Source of the DNA: Nautilus pompilius
Lineage: Eukaryota > Mollusca > Cephalopoda > Nautilida > Nautilidae
Direction: 5' to 3'
Length of the DNA: 64,000 nt
NCBI GenBank assembly: GCA_018389105.1
Contig: JACATO010000059.1
Location: 620,001 to 684,000 of the forward strand
Shown here: positions 26,701 through 37,498 of the stretch, one piece after another
Layout of the letters: every line of letters begins with the position of its first letter
How positions within the stretch are numbered: position 1 is the stretch's first letter
Translations under genes and position numbers: made by a program
The notes under the pieces: model-generated
Databases searched by the model: none
What the model was told of the DNA's origin: nothing
The model's input: the letters and a program-made list of their open reading frames with translations, nothing else

Positions 26701-29700
26701 TTAGATTTGCTTGAAATGGATAAGAAGAATGTAGTAGATTGTTTCAAATGTAAGTTCCTATATGTACCTAAGTGGCTTGCTTCTAAGTAATGAATTTCAA
26801 AAAAATCTTTTGTAGATAAGGAACTAACCAATGGTAAAGAGCGACTAGAAAATGAACTGCTCAGTCTCCATAAAACAGTACGAGACCAGCAATCACAGAT
26901 AGAAATCTTAGACAGTGCTTTGACTAATGCTCAGTCAAATGTTGTCCAGCTTGAGGAAGAGGTAAATTGTAGTAAACTGATTTTTCTGAATTCCATTTTG
27001 TCAGAGATTGAGAAGAACATTGTTTTTTTTTTTTTAAAAAAAAGTTTTTACTGCCTGAATAAAAGCATTGAATGGTGTAGAAATTGATCAATCTAAAAAA
27101 TGTATTACATGGAGGTTGTACATTTCTGTTTTCTCTGTGTAAACTGAATATCCATCTACTTAGTCAAGTACTCACCTAAAGCAAAACAAAATTGTTTTGT
27201 TTTAATTCAATTTTAAAATATTTTATTACATAGTATGTATATTTTGTTTGTTTCTCTGCAGTGCCAGAAGAAGCAGCTCTACATGGAACGCCTTGATCAA
27301 CTGCAGAAAGCTTTCGGTTCCTTACAGTTGGCCACAGAGAAACGAGAACAGATGGAGAGGCAGCTGAGAACTAAGCTGGAAAATGAACTGGAGTGTTTTC
27401 GAATCAGTGAAAAGGTAAGCTAACAAATGTAAAAAAATAAAACTACAAAATGAAAGAAGAACTCTATCCCACCTCAAGAAAAAAAAAAAACTATTTTAGT
27501 TTTTAATAAAAATGTTGAGAAGTGAGCTGATATTACTTGGAAACTGCTTTGCTTGCTTGTTAAAAGGTTATGTTAAAAATTCATTTTTCACTGTATTGTG
27601 CTAGCAGGTTTTTGGTAATCTTTGAAATGCATTCACAACAATAAGCCTGCAGGTGCAAACATAAGTACAGTGGTTTTAAATTATACCTACCTTTTAATTT
27701 ATGCTTTGTATTATTTTACTAACTCAAATTATGGATGTTCTGTTTAGAAATAAATGGATCTTACCTTACCCATTTCAGTTTATGTTGGCTCATTGTATAT
27801 TTTGCAGCTAGCTATTTTGATTGAATTGTGATAGTTCCAACATTAGTATTATACTTCAGCTGTGAATAAATTACCGAGTGGTGCTAATTTTCCTTCCTCA
27901 GGCTAATGCTGCTGCATCCACAAAATGTTTTAAGGATACGAAGAACCCAAGAAGTGTTGCTGAACTCTGGCAGATCATCAGCGAAAAAGATGCCAAGATC
28001 TTGCAATTAGAGAAGGAATCAGCCAAGGTACCTATTACATTATAGTTTCTTGTAATTAATTTTGGCTATAGCAGATCAAAAATATTTACTACTGAAATAA
28101 GTTACTAATGAGTGATTTTGTTGTGAACTTTCACAAGTATTCAAAATAAAACATTTTAAGAAAAACTTAGTGGATGCCAGCACTAAGAAGAGTAACAAGG
28201 GAGCCAGCTTGTTTATGCTGTGAGGTATTACTATAATAAGTACTCATTACACCCTGACCACCACCACCCTCATTTTAATTTTCAATAATCTCTTTGTGAA
28301 GTTTTTTTGGAACTGCTAAAAGAAAATGAACAAAATCTCTATAGTTTTCATTTTGGGTTTTTGTATTGTTCCATTTAGATTTATTTAAAAATGTCCCTCT
28401 CTTTTCCAGTGGGAGAAGAGGTCTGTTGAAGAAAACCAGCAGCAGGGTGATCAGTTAGGGGCAGCAGAGTGAGTGAGTTTTCTGCCATAAAGCAGTCACT
28501 TTCATGACTGTATTATTACTTTAGTGGAAATGGCTAAAATGATATCTTTTTTTTTTTTTTTTTAACTGAACAAAACTCTTTTATTTGGAGATTTTAAGAA
28601 ATACTAATACAGTCGACCCCCCCCCCCCATGTAATCGCAGCCCCAGTTATTCGCGGAATTTTCCTTAGAACCTAACTAATAATTGTTCGTGGAAACCCCC
28701 GCATATTCGCAGAATCGCAAATATCTTCTGTGATTTTTTATGGCTTTTTTCGTGGCAATATATATTTTTTCATGCTTTTTAACGCTAAATTGTTAATAAC
28801 GATATAATTTACTAATTTTGTAATATAAATACTAGCATAAATTCAGCAAAATATCAATATGAAATAAACGCTATTGGCTGGAGGTTTGAAAGTAGCCAAT
28901 CAGAGAGCGTTATTCATTTCTCCTCGCTGCTGATTGGCTGCTGCCCACGAGGCGCTGTCTCGGGCAGATGCAGCCCAGCATCATCCCAGTTTACCGCGTG
29001 TAGCTATCTCGAGTGTTGTGTTTTTTATTAAATTATTATTATATATTTTTTATTATATGTTACGTTATATTTTGACGCTTATAGGCATTTTTATGGACCA
29101 CGTCCAATATTTGCAGTTTTTCACTCTTTGCGGGTGCTCAAGGGACGTAACCCCCGCGAATACTGGGGGACAACTGTAGACTCTTAGCATTTATGACCCC
29201 TAGAAGCTGAAAACATTTCCCACTCCACACAAAATCCATATTTTAAATTTTTTAGTGTATTCCAAATGCCTAGACCCCAAAATATTCTATTAAATCTATG
29301 TTCAACTCTCTAGTAAAGATTCTAAGCATGTGGGTGAATGGAGGATTAATACTAGAAACTAAAACTTCTAACACTTTGTTTTATTGTAAAGATTAACTGT
29401 AGGAAATAATACTGTAGTGTGATGAGCTTGAGTTGTGTAGAATAAACATTACTTGTAATCATCATTATTACCATAATCAGAATTTAATTTTCATCTTTCT
29501 AAAACTTATTATAGAAAAATTTTGAACAATTTAAAATTTTGACTATAGTAATTGATTTTTTGTTTTTAATTTTTTTTTTAAAAAATAAGGGACATGAAGC
29601 AACTAGCTTTCCAGAAGAGCTGCACTGAAGCAGAGAAGCTGCGACACATGGAAGAGGCGTACCAAGCAAACAGAGCAGCAGGGTTAGATGCGCAGTGAGT

Positions 29701-30666
29701 ATGGGAAAGCCTAGGCACTATTTAGAAAGTTCTCTGAATAAAATTAAAATCCTGTTTACTGTAAATTAGTACTGAAAAAATTCCATGTCTACTGTGCAGG
29801 GTGAAGACCATGCAGACACAGCTGGTAGAAAAGGATGCCATGATCAAAGCTTTACAGCGATGCTCTATGACTCGCAGCAGCAGTGTGCACACCCTCTATT
29901 GTTCTCCCATCCATTCTCCCCGACCATCCCTCATCTCTACAGGTTCGCTGACCAGACAGAGCAGTCAGTCCGACTGCAATACATTCAGGGACTATGGAAT
30001 GGTGAAGCACGTCAGATCTGGTAAGTTATCTTTGTATCACCAACATCGCTTGCTAACCACCCATCGGTCAGCTGTCTTGTTACTCTTGTTTTACACAGGT
30101 TTGGAATTGAACCGTGACCAAAGCAGGCGGTTTGTTATTGACTACAAAACCTTAGCTGCCTTTCATAAAATCTGATTTTATTGCTGTGGGTCTATTTTGA
30201 ATTCTTTTTCATTTGTTTTTATTATTATTTAACTTGGTTGTAAGAAATCACAAGCAGACGGAATGCAGGTCAACATGTGACATAATGCATATTTCTTTTA
30301 AAAAAAACCAAATTACTGTATGTATTATTTCTAGGTAGCGCCAATGAAGGAAAGAAAAGTCCTTTTGAGGAAAGTCTTCAGAATGTCTCCTCAGAGGTTA
30401 GTCTGTTTTCTCTTACAAACTACTTCACTATTGAACTCTAACTTTTTTAAAGAGTTGGTTTCATTTTGCTTAGTTTTTTTTTTAAAAACATTTAACTCGG
30501 TTTGTAAAGATCATAGTCGTGTAAACATTTCAGCTTCATGTCTGCGTTCTGTAGTAAGGATTCAATGTTGTGGGGGTATTTTTTATAAATATCTGATGCA
30601 CTGGTGGGTTGTTTTCTTTTTCAGGATGAAGGAAAAGAAGAATCAGGAAAACTCTGGCAGGTCTAA
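14757..30666 (+). CDS. AMOT: Angiomotin family protein (14 coding exons)
   Basis: Coding exons: 14757-14826, 15665-16280, 17053-17203, 24536-24680, 25487-25521, 26353-26422, 26816-26961, 27262-27414, 27902-28027, 28410-28468, 29590-29694, 29800-30020, 30335-30396, 30625-30666. They sum to 2001 bp with every phase matching, giving 666 residues. Residues 10-13 (PPPY) and about 164-167 (PPEY) are PPxY motifs of the kind that bind WW domains of YAP/Yorkie. From about residue 260 to 560 the protein is a charged coiled coil with the angiomotin-specific order, including IEILDSALTNAQSNVVQLEE and LVEKDAMIKALQ. It ends LWQV, a plausible hydrophobic PDZ ligand, instead of the EYLI I recall for vertebrates. 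The family scaffolds tight junctions and actin and restrains YAP in Hippo signalling. It is shorter than vertebrate AMOT and lacks the Ala/Pro-rich tail. The acceptor of exon 29590 is unusual, with an A-run between the pyrimidine tract and AG. The start is the first ATG after the acceptor at 14720. Confidence 0.93.
16829..17000. repeat. Foldback hairpin with tRNA B-box-like arms
   Basis: The left arm (about 16829-16902) and the right arm (about 16925-17000) are inverted copies matching over roughly 72 bp with about a dozen mismatches, separated by a short AT-rich loop. Each arm holds GGTTCAAATCCCAG or its complement, which resembles the T-loop/B-box of a tRNA, and a small inner palindrome CAGTATCTCCAGATACTG. 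No complete tRNA can be folded. It is probably a foldback/MITE made from tRNA-derived sequence. It lies in the angiomotin intron just before exon 17053. Confidence 0.7.
18484..21478 (-). mobile_element. hAT element, GTF2IRD2-like transposase relic
   Basis: It begins CAGGGGTG and ends CACCCTTG, and is bounded by the 8-bp duplication CTATAAAG (18476-18483) / CTATAAGG (21479-21486), the hallmark of hAT insertion. On the minus strand a 90-residue open frame (19710-19982) contains LQCDSVLKSKL and MFGTTYVCEQIFSVMK, the C-terminal dimerisation region of hAT transposases of the GTF2IRD2-like group. Further minus-strand fragments upstream (about 20100-20460) read WLSRGTVLKRFYELLGE and DLAFMVDITEHL after frameshifts. 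It is inactive and was inserted 157 bp inside the older Tigger. Confidence 0.88.
18666..19425. mobile_element. Foldback element nested in the hAT
   Basis: Two segments pair in inverse orientation. TTTGATTTCTCTTGATTTCT near 18699 pairs with TTTGATTTCTCTCGATTTCT read on the minus strand near 19403. TTATGGAAATATAAACTTTA near 18772 pairs with its inverted counterpart near 19130-19155. The arms are imperfect and the interior is non-coding. The superfamily is not identified. Confidence 0.6.
23348..24535 (+). other. Remaining angiomotin intron, no gene seen
   Basis: AT-rich intron between the Tigger right end and exon 24536. A stretch at about 23580-23960 is less AT-rich and has short open frames on the minus strand, but no domain or repeat boundary is recognisable. 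Confidence 0.5.
28610..29176 (+). mobile_element. Tigger-type MITE, copy 1
   Basis: The left end CAGTCGACCCCC and right end CAGTTGTCCCCC (read inward) are flanked by TA on both sides. The interior is rich in CpG-containing ATTCGCGG-like motifs near both ends and holds no transposase. A second copy lies at 38896-39486 in the opposite window orientation. Both copies share the stretch around TTTATGGACCACGTCCA and the CAGCCCAGCATCATCCCAG-like block. It sits in the angiomotin intron 28469-29589. Confidence 0.88.
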
Positions 30667-33290
30667 AGTGGAAAATTTGTTTCCAATGCTGGACATTGGA
30701 ACTTAGATGTTTGTCAATGCTGGCCCATTGATTCTCCCTCCCGGATAACATCCATCCGTCCCTAACAAACTGTGCAATGTTCTTCCATTGTTAGAGCCTG
30801 ACAATCCTCTACTTCAACCCAACTGACTATCCTGTTTGGTGGTTACGAGCATTTGTTGTAGATATGTTTTGTCTATTTTATTAATTTATTCAGCAATAAA
30901 AAGAAATCTAGAAGCAATGGGAAAGAAGTCCCTTGGCTAGAAATCTAATACTCATATCTCCCCCTTTTTTTTTCTTTGACCAAACAACATTCTGGGTCTC
31001 AGTTGTTTTAAAGATATGTAGGTCAGTGACCTACATAAGTTGGAATGGTAGTAATGTTTGCTGTATTTCCTTTCCCACTGCAAGAACCTTCATAAAGGGC
31101 AAGGGGGAGTGAGCAGTCTATATAAACATTTAAATGTAAACTGTTTCCAGAAAGCTGCAATGTTGGTAAGCAGTTTTAATATATGACTACCCTGAAATTA
31201 CTCATTAACAAGTAATTTCCAGCTGGATTTTTTGTATAAATACCCATTAGTAAGCTGTGATGTTTAACGAGCTGATTTGTTTATTCCAAATTTTGAAAAA
31301 AAAGTGTTTACATCAACCATGCAGCTGAATTGCTTGTATAAATTTTTGAAAGAATAGGTCAGGTAGGTCACAATGAAGTATTATTTAGCACTAGTGATGG
31401 TGTGTGATGATGATCATCTTAATGTGAGTCAGACCATTCCATCATCATTCCAATGCATACAACTTGCTGATGGATGAATGTTTTTTCAGTCTGTGCAATC
31501 AGCTACGTTTCAAAAGTTGGTTGCTGTTTTAGTTTCAAATTTTTATTTATTACTTTAAATTCCTTTGCTTGCAGCATGTGGAAAATCTAAGTGACACCAA
31601 ATTAAAGAATATTGCATTTAGTATTTACGTTTGAACATCCAGTCCATTTGCTCTCTATAGGAATGCCTTCCTTATTACTTTAAAAAAAAAGTGAAGATAA
31701 TTAATTGTGGTTAGTATCATTGTCTCCAATCTTGTCATTAGATGCTTATTATTCAATTTTTGACAGATATGACAATTTAATTAAATTGACTGCCTTTGAG
31801 GACAGATATAGGTTTAAAAATGTCTCTTAAGTTTTGATTATCCTACAAAATTTTCTACACAGAGAATGAAAAATTCCACATTATTAGTAATAAGAAACAC
31901 TTGCATTGTTGAATAATTTCTTTGTTGTGGTAAGCTAAGAACCATGAAAAATGTTTGTTTATTTTTTTTTTAGTTCTGTCTAGTCTATGTAAACCATATT
32001 AATCTTGGCAAGAACCTTGGAGGCAACTTGTTTAAAATTAGTTTCATGCAAAGACAATTTTAAGTAGCAATTAGTTTCTCTTAATGATAAAGTTTGAATT
32101 TCTAGTATGGCAATAACTAAGTAACAATGGGTGAATGCTTTGAATAATCAGATTGAAAAGTTTGACCACAACAGGTTTGATACTGATAGTTACTAGGAAT
32201 ATTTTGATAAACAGAAATATTAATGCAAGCAGTCCTGATTTTTATAAATGGTTTCAGCCTGAATACTTAGAAACAAAACCCAACAATCAAAATGAAGACT
32301 AATTTTTCAGAAAAATCAATGCATATATGGTGTTTCAGTTTATTTAAAAGGATTTTTCTTTCACCTTTGTAAAATTCCTGCCTTAGTGGTTTACATATGT
32401 GGAGTTTTATGAATGTAAAGATTGAAATGGGAATATTTTGCAATAATTGCTAAATTGTAGTATGAGGATCTTGTACTTGTTTTTTGCCATTTTCTCTTAG
32501 GGTTATTTTGTAAAGTAGGAAAATATTTTTGTCTTAAAATCAATAAATACATGGAAAAGTGATTTAAGAACTTTTCTTTCAAAATACTGAGCATAATACA
32601 ACTTGGTTTTTCTGTCATTGTTAGGTGGAAATTAACATGTATTAGATCTGAAGGAAGCAAACCATCTATTCTATGATATGTATGCAAGTCCTTAAGTTCA
32701 TCACTGGCTTTTAAACTTATTGACACACACTGCTAATTAATCTGAAATTGATAATTTGGATGGAGAAAGCTGCTGTTAAAATGCCTTGCACCAATCATGA
32801 CTCATGTTGGTGGGTAGAGCAACTGTTTTGTAAGAATGAAGTACAAACTACTATAGTCACAATCACCACTTTGCCTTATTGTTTGTGCCTTTTATATTGT
32901 GAATGATTAACTTCACTATTGGAAAATTGCAACTTAATTTTTTTCAAATTAACTGACAAGTTTTGTTTTGTGTGTTTTTTCTTTCTTTCAAAGGCAAATA
33001 CAGAGTAAAATTTCCCCCTGTATATGAAGATTTTAATTTAAAAATTTAGTTGGGTTATAGTAATATTTTACTATGGAGATTATTTATTCTTCTCATGGAG
33101 ATCTGATCTATATGAGTTTCTTTTTCATGTCCTTCCTGTAATAACCATATGAATGAATCAAAAGTTGGCATTTAATGAATCTCCTGATTTTATATATTTT
33201 CAATCTGTAAAGAAAATGTTGAAATAATTTAATTAAAATTGTATCTTTGTAAAACAATCATGAAATAAAATCTTTATTCATTAGAAACAG
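30667..33290 (+). other. Angiomotin 3' UTR with two candidate poly(A) signals
   Basis: After the TAA at 30664-30666 there is a proximal AATAAA at 30895-30900 and a distal AATAAA at 33264-33269, with another AATAAA near 32541. No open frame of interest lies between. A proximal cleavage would give a 3' UTR of about 0.25 kb and a distal one about 2.6 kb. Confidence 0.55.
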
Positions 33291-33749
33291 TCTATTGGTT
33301 TTCTTTTATTGTGATTGAGAGTAAAATGTCTGCTTCGCTATGAATCATTTTGGAATATTGGGATTTATTCTATAATAGTTACAGCTTATTTTCCTACTTG
33401 CTTTTAAGCCCAGCAAGTATGGAATAAAGAAAGGCTAGATGTGATATGCACAACAACAGATTTGGCAAAGCAGACAGTCTTAGCATTGAATGGAATGTGA
33501 TGATTACTTCACAGATTTGCAACTAGCTATAATTGTGAAAATGGACTGACTGACATTGGTACTTTTGAAAGTAGTATATACCAAAGGAATTTTCAAACAT
33601 TGGCATCTTTTTAGCTCCATTTAATGCCAAACAAAGGATGGGTGTGGATGCTTTGGATCCATTCATCCACATGGCTTTTACATTTTTCTGGAGAAGCATC
33701 ACAAGAAATGCAGAAGAAATTACTGTGACTGGAGGAAGCATGAGGTCTA

Positions 33750-35029
33750 CAGGTGCATCTCAAAAAATTAGAATATCGTGGTAGAGTTAATTTTTTTCCA
33801 TAATTTAATTCAAACAGTGAAACTTTCATATATTCTAGATTCATTATGCATAAAGTGAAATATTTCAAGCCTTTTTTTGTTTTAATTTTGATTATTACGG
33901 CTTACAGCTCATGAAAATCAAAAATCCCCTATCTCAAAATACTAGAATATTTCATGAGATCAATTAAAAAAAGGGGGATTTATAATATAGAAATGTCGAA
34001 CTTCTGAAAAGCGGCCTTCGGCTCGTCTGTATTGTTGGGTCTGGTGTGTCTCATCTTCCTCTTGACAATACCCCATAGAGTATCATCTATGAGGTTCAGG
34101 TCAGGTGAGTTGGCTGGCTAATCAAGCACAGTAATACCAGGGTCAGCAAACCAGTTACTAGTAGTTTTGGCACTAGTGCTCTAAAATCTCCTGGTAGATG
34201 GCTACGTTGACTTTGGACTTGATAAAACACAGTGGACCAACACCAGCAGATGACATGGCACCCCAAGTCATCACTGGCTGTGGAAACTTCACACTGGACT
34301 TCAAGCGACTTGGATTCTGTGCCTCTCCACTCTTCCTCCAGACTGTGGGACCTTGATTTCCAAATGAAATGCAAAATTTACTTTCATCTGAAAAGAGGAC
34401 TTTGGACCACTGAACAATGATCCAGTTCTTTTTCTTCTTAGCCCAGGTAAGATGCTTCTGATGTTGTCTCTGGTTCAGGAGTGGCTTGACACTAGGAATG
34501 TGACACTTGTAGCCCATTTTCTGGACACGTCTGTGCGTGGTGGCTCTTGATGCACTGACTTCAGCTTCAGTCCACTCCTTGTGAAGCTCCCCCAAGTTCT
34601 TGAATCGTCTTTGCTTGACAATCCTCTCAGGGCTGCAGCCATCCCTCTTGCTTGTGCACCTTTTCCTACCACACTTTTCCCTTCCAGTCAATTTTCCATG
34701 AATATGCTTTGATACAGAACTCTGCCAACCAAGTCAGCAGTCTTCCCCATGATTGTGGTTGTGTATACTGAACCAGACTGAGAGATTCATGGTATTTATA
34801 CTGCATAAATAGTGATTTACTCAACTCGAAATGGAATAATCTAATATTTTGAGATGTTTTTTTTTCTATTTTTCGGAGCTATAGGCCATAATTATCAAAA
34901 TTAAAAAATTCTTGAAACGTTTTAGTTTACATGTGATGAGTCTAGAATATATAAAATTTCACTTTCTGAAATAACTGACAAAAAATATTGAACTCTTTCA
35001 CGATATTCTAATTTTTTGAGATGCACCTG
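33750..35029 (-). mobile_element. Tc1-like element, inactivated
   Basis: Terminal inverted repeats of roughly 200 bp begin with an outer block of about 31 bp that is identical at both ends (CAGGTGCATCTCAAAAAATT and on), with TA on each side. The minus strand encodes a Tc1 transposase relic. It has the paired-like HTH with the RRVQKMGYKC stretch and LFSDESKFCISFG carrying the first catalytic aspartate (open frame 34173-34691). The segment with the second catalytic aspartate is deleted. The third region reads VLD, stop, PANSPDLN, then LWGIVKRKM. It lies in the convergent intergenic space between angiomotin and RNASEH2B. Confidence 0.92.
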
Positions 35030-37460
35030 TATGTAGAGCACTTAGTCATAAACTATCTGCAATGACAGCAGTATTGCATAAAAAAATATGAAGACCTTAA
35101 TTAACTAGAATTTGGGCTGTAATATATCTATCTACATCAATATACTCGAAAACAAAAATATCCTGAATGCATCCAAGTTTTTTTATACGTGTGTAAAAAA
35201 TTCAGAAATCCCATAAAGATCTTATTTCTGTTTAACCACTGCATAGCTAAGCTTTGAAACTCCAGATGACTTTAGTGTCACAAAAGTGTTGTCCACTTAC
35301 AGGAGATAAACTGTCCTGTTTCTTGTAAACAATTGAAGCTTCAAGGCTAAAAATTTTTCTGAGACTTCACAAACAGCAGCAGCAAAGAGAAAATTTAATA
35401 AATCAATCTTATAATGCAATGTATTGAAAAGAAACTTGCGAGATTTTTGTTAGCTGAAAAAATCTAAATATATTGGAATTTGACGCTTGATTCCCATTTT
35501 GAAAAAATGCTTAAAGCTGAAGGTTACAGAGTAAACAACAAAATATAAGTGCAGGGTGAGGCTACCTCAAAACTATGTATCTACTGCTCTCCATGTTCAG
35601 ATTGTGGCTAGAGGCTCAATGGACAAGGCTGAAACTCAAAAAGAGAATGAGAGCACTAAAGAAACTGATGAGTCTAGCCAAATGTTAGCTGCCACTGTTC
35701 TGAAACATGAACCATGGTGCCAGTTGAAGAGACAAGACTTAATCTCAGGTACCTCTGACCATTCAGGCAACAACAGCTTAGCACTCCTGTGTGTTGTTAT
35801 ACATGTAACCTGCTATTAGAAAAATCCAAATTGAACAAACCCAACCATATGCTGCCACAAAGGGAAGCCAACATGGACACCTGGCATATAATCCTGCAGA
35901 ATTCCTTTGACTACCAGCAAATACTGTTGTAACCGAGGAACAATAACTATTCTGTTCCACGGGGTCATGCTCTGATCATGTTAATCAAGAACATCTGTAC
36001 AAAGGGTATATCCTCTGCCAGGTCTATCATCGATGCCACCGATCTGGCAACAGTGTTTGCCGACTGACTGACTAGAGTGTAAATTTTTTGCATTTCTGCT
36101 TGGCACCAATTTGTAAACGACCTATTCTGAATTTTACTGCGTGATCCTACAATTTTATATCCATGAGCAACTCATGTTTTTACACCATGCAATCTTGTGA
36201 TGTTAGCACGTGTTTCCTACGTCAGATTTTGGTCACATACACCCTAAGCATAATTATCCCTAGATTTTTGTGACTGGTTTGAGTTGATCACCACCAACAC
36301 AATTACCAATGCTCATATGAGGAATGTGGTAAATTTGAAGTTTTATCGATTCTTCCAGTTCATTAATTTTTAACGAAATGGCTGTTTCAAACATTGATTA
36401 ATACCAATTTTTTCTTAACTTAAAAAGCCATAATTTTTTTTGTTTTAAGTTTTGCAACATTTGACTCATACAGAATGAGAAATCTATGGATTGTAAATTT
36501 CCAAACAGTTGTTACGTGTCAGTGGTTGTTTTTCAAATAGATATATCACCTTCAAACTGTTTTACAAATGTAGATATGCTGGTAAGGAAATTAAGAGTTT
36601 CCCCATCTTTACATTTGTGTATTTTTTTTTTTTAATTACCAAATAAATTAATGGGAAAAGTAATACTGGTCTCAGTAACATCTCTATTCCTAAGAGTTCA
36701 AAATGTACATAAAACTTAAGAAAATAAGAGGTAATGTTATTCAAATCTCCATAATTCTTTCATTTTATTTATGTATCCTTCATTTGGAATGTTGCATCTT
36801 CACTTAGTTTTCAAACTATACTCTCGTCATGAGAAAGGTTTGAAGTTTCTCCTTCCTTTCACTAGGAACAGATGTGTTTTGTGTTTCTGGTAATGTACCA
36901 GGGTGGAAAATTATTAGTATTATCACGTGTTTTTTTTTTCACTTATAATTAAAAAAAGAAGAGAGTTGATCTCATCTTTCTCACCAGTGGTAATTTTAAG
37001 TTGTCTGCTGACATTGAAACTTCATAACGTGTGACAATGTAAATTGTTTACAAATAAGAAGTAAAACCATAACAGAAATAAGCAAACATAATATTTTAAC
37101 AAGAAAAGATTTCTCGCATAATAGGACTAAAGTCTAATTTAGTACTCAATACACAACAGCTCTCACTTGCAAGTAACATTCTTGTTTAAGATCCATTAGT
37201 GATTGGAAAGATACCTAAAACATCCAGTTAACTAAATTTTTTTCTGATTAAATATAACAAAACAGGATAGAAGCATAATCGGCAAATAAAAGTGTGTACA
37301 GATCATGTATGCTGTATGGCAGGTGAGGTTTGTATATGAAGATAGTTTAAGGTGTAGTTCTGATTAAGTTATCCTATACATTACTAAGTTTTGAGAGGAA
37401 AAAATCCAGCAATGTCATAATACAAAAACAAGCGCACAACAGAATCCTGCACAACTGTTC
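35030..37460. other. Convergent intergenic region, no gene seen
   Basis: Between the Tc1 right end and the RNASEH2B poly(A) signal. The only notable open frame (35556-35819, plus, 87 codons) has no recognisable domain, and I see no splice-linked extension or transposon end. Treated as intergenic. Confidence 0.45.
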
Positions 37461-37462
37461 AT

Positions 37463-37468
37463 TTTATT
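37463..37468 (-). terminator. RNASEH2B poly(A) signal
   Basis: AATAAA on the minus strand, about 31 bp beyond the RNASEH2B stop codon. It implies a very short 3' UTR of roughly 50-60 nt. Confidence 0.6.
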
Positions 37469-37498
37469 TGATATTTCTTAAACTCAGTCGTCGCTGCC

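Noticed and set aside
35556..35819. 87-codon plus-strand open frame in the convergent intergenic region
   Set aside because: No recognisable domain, splice partners or start context; its length is compatible with chance.
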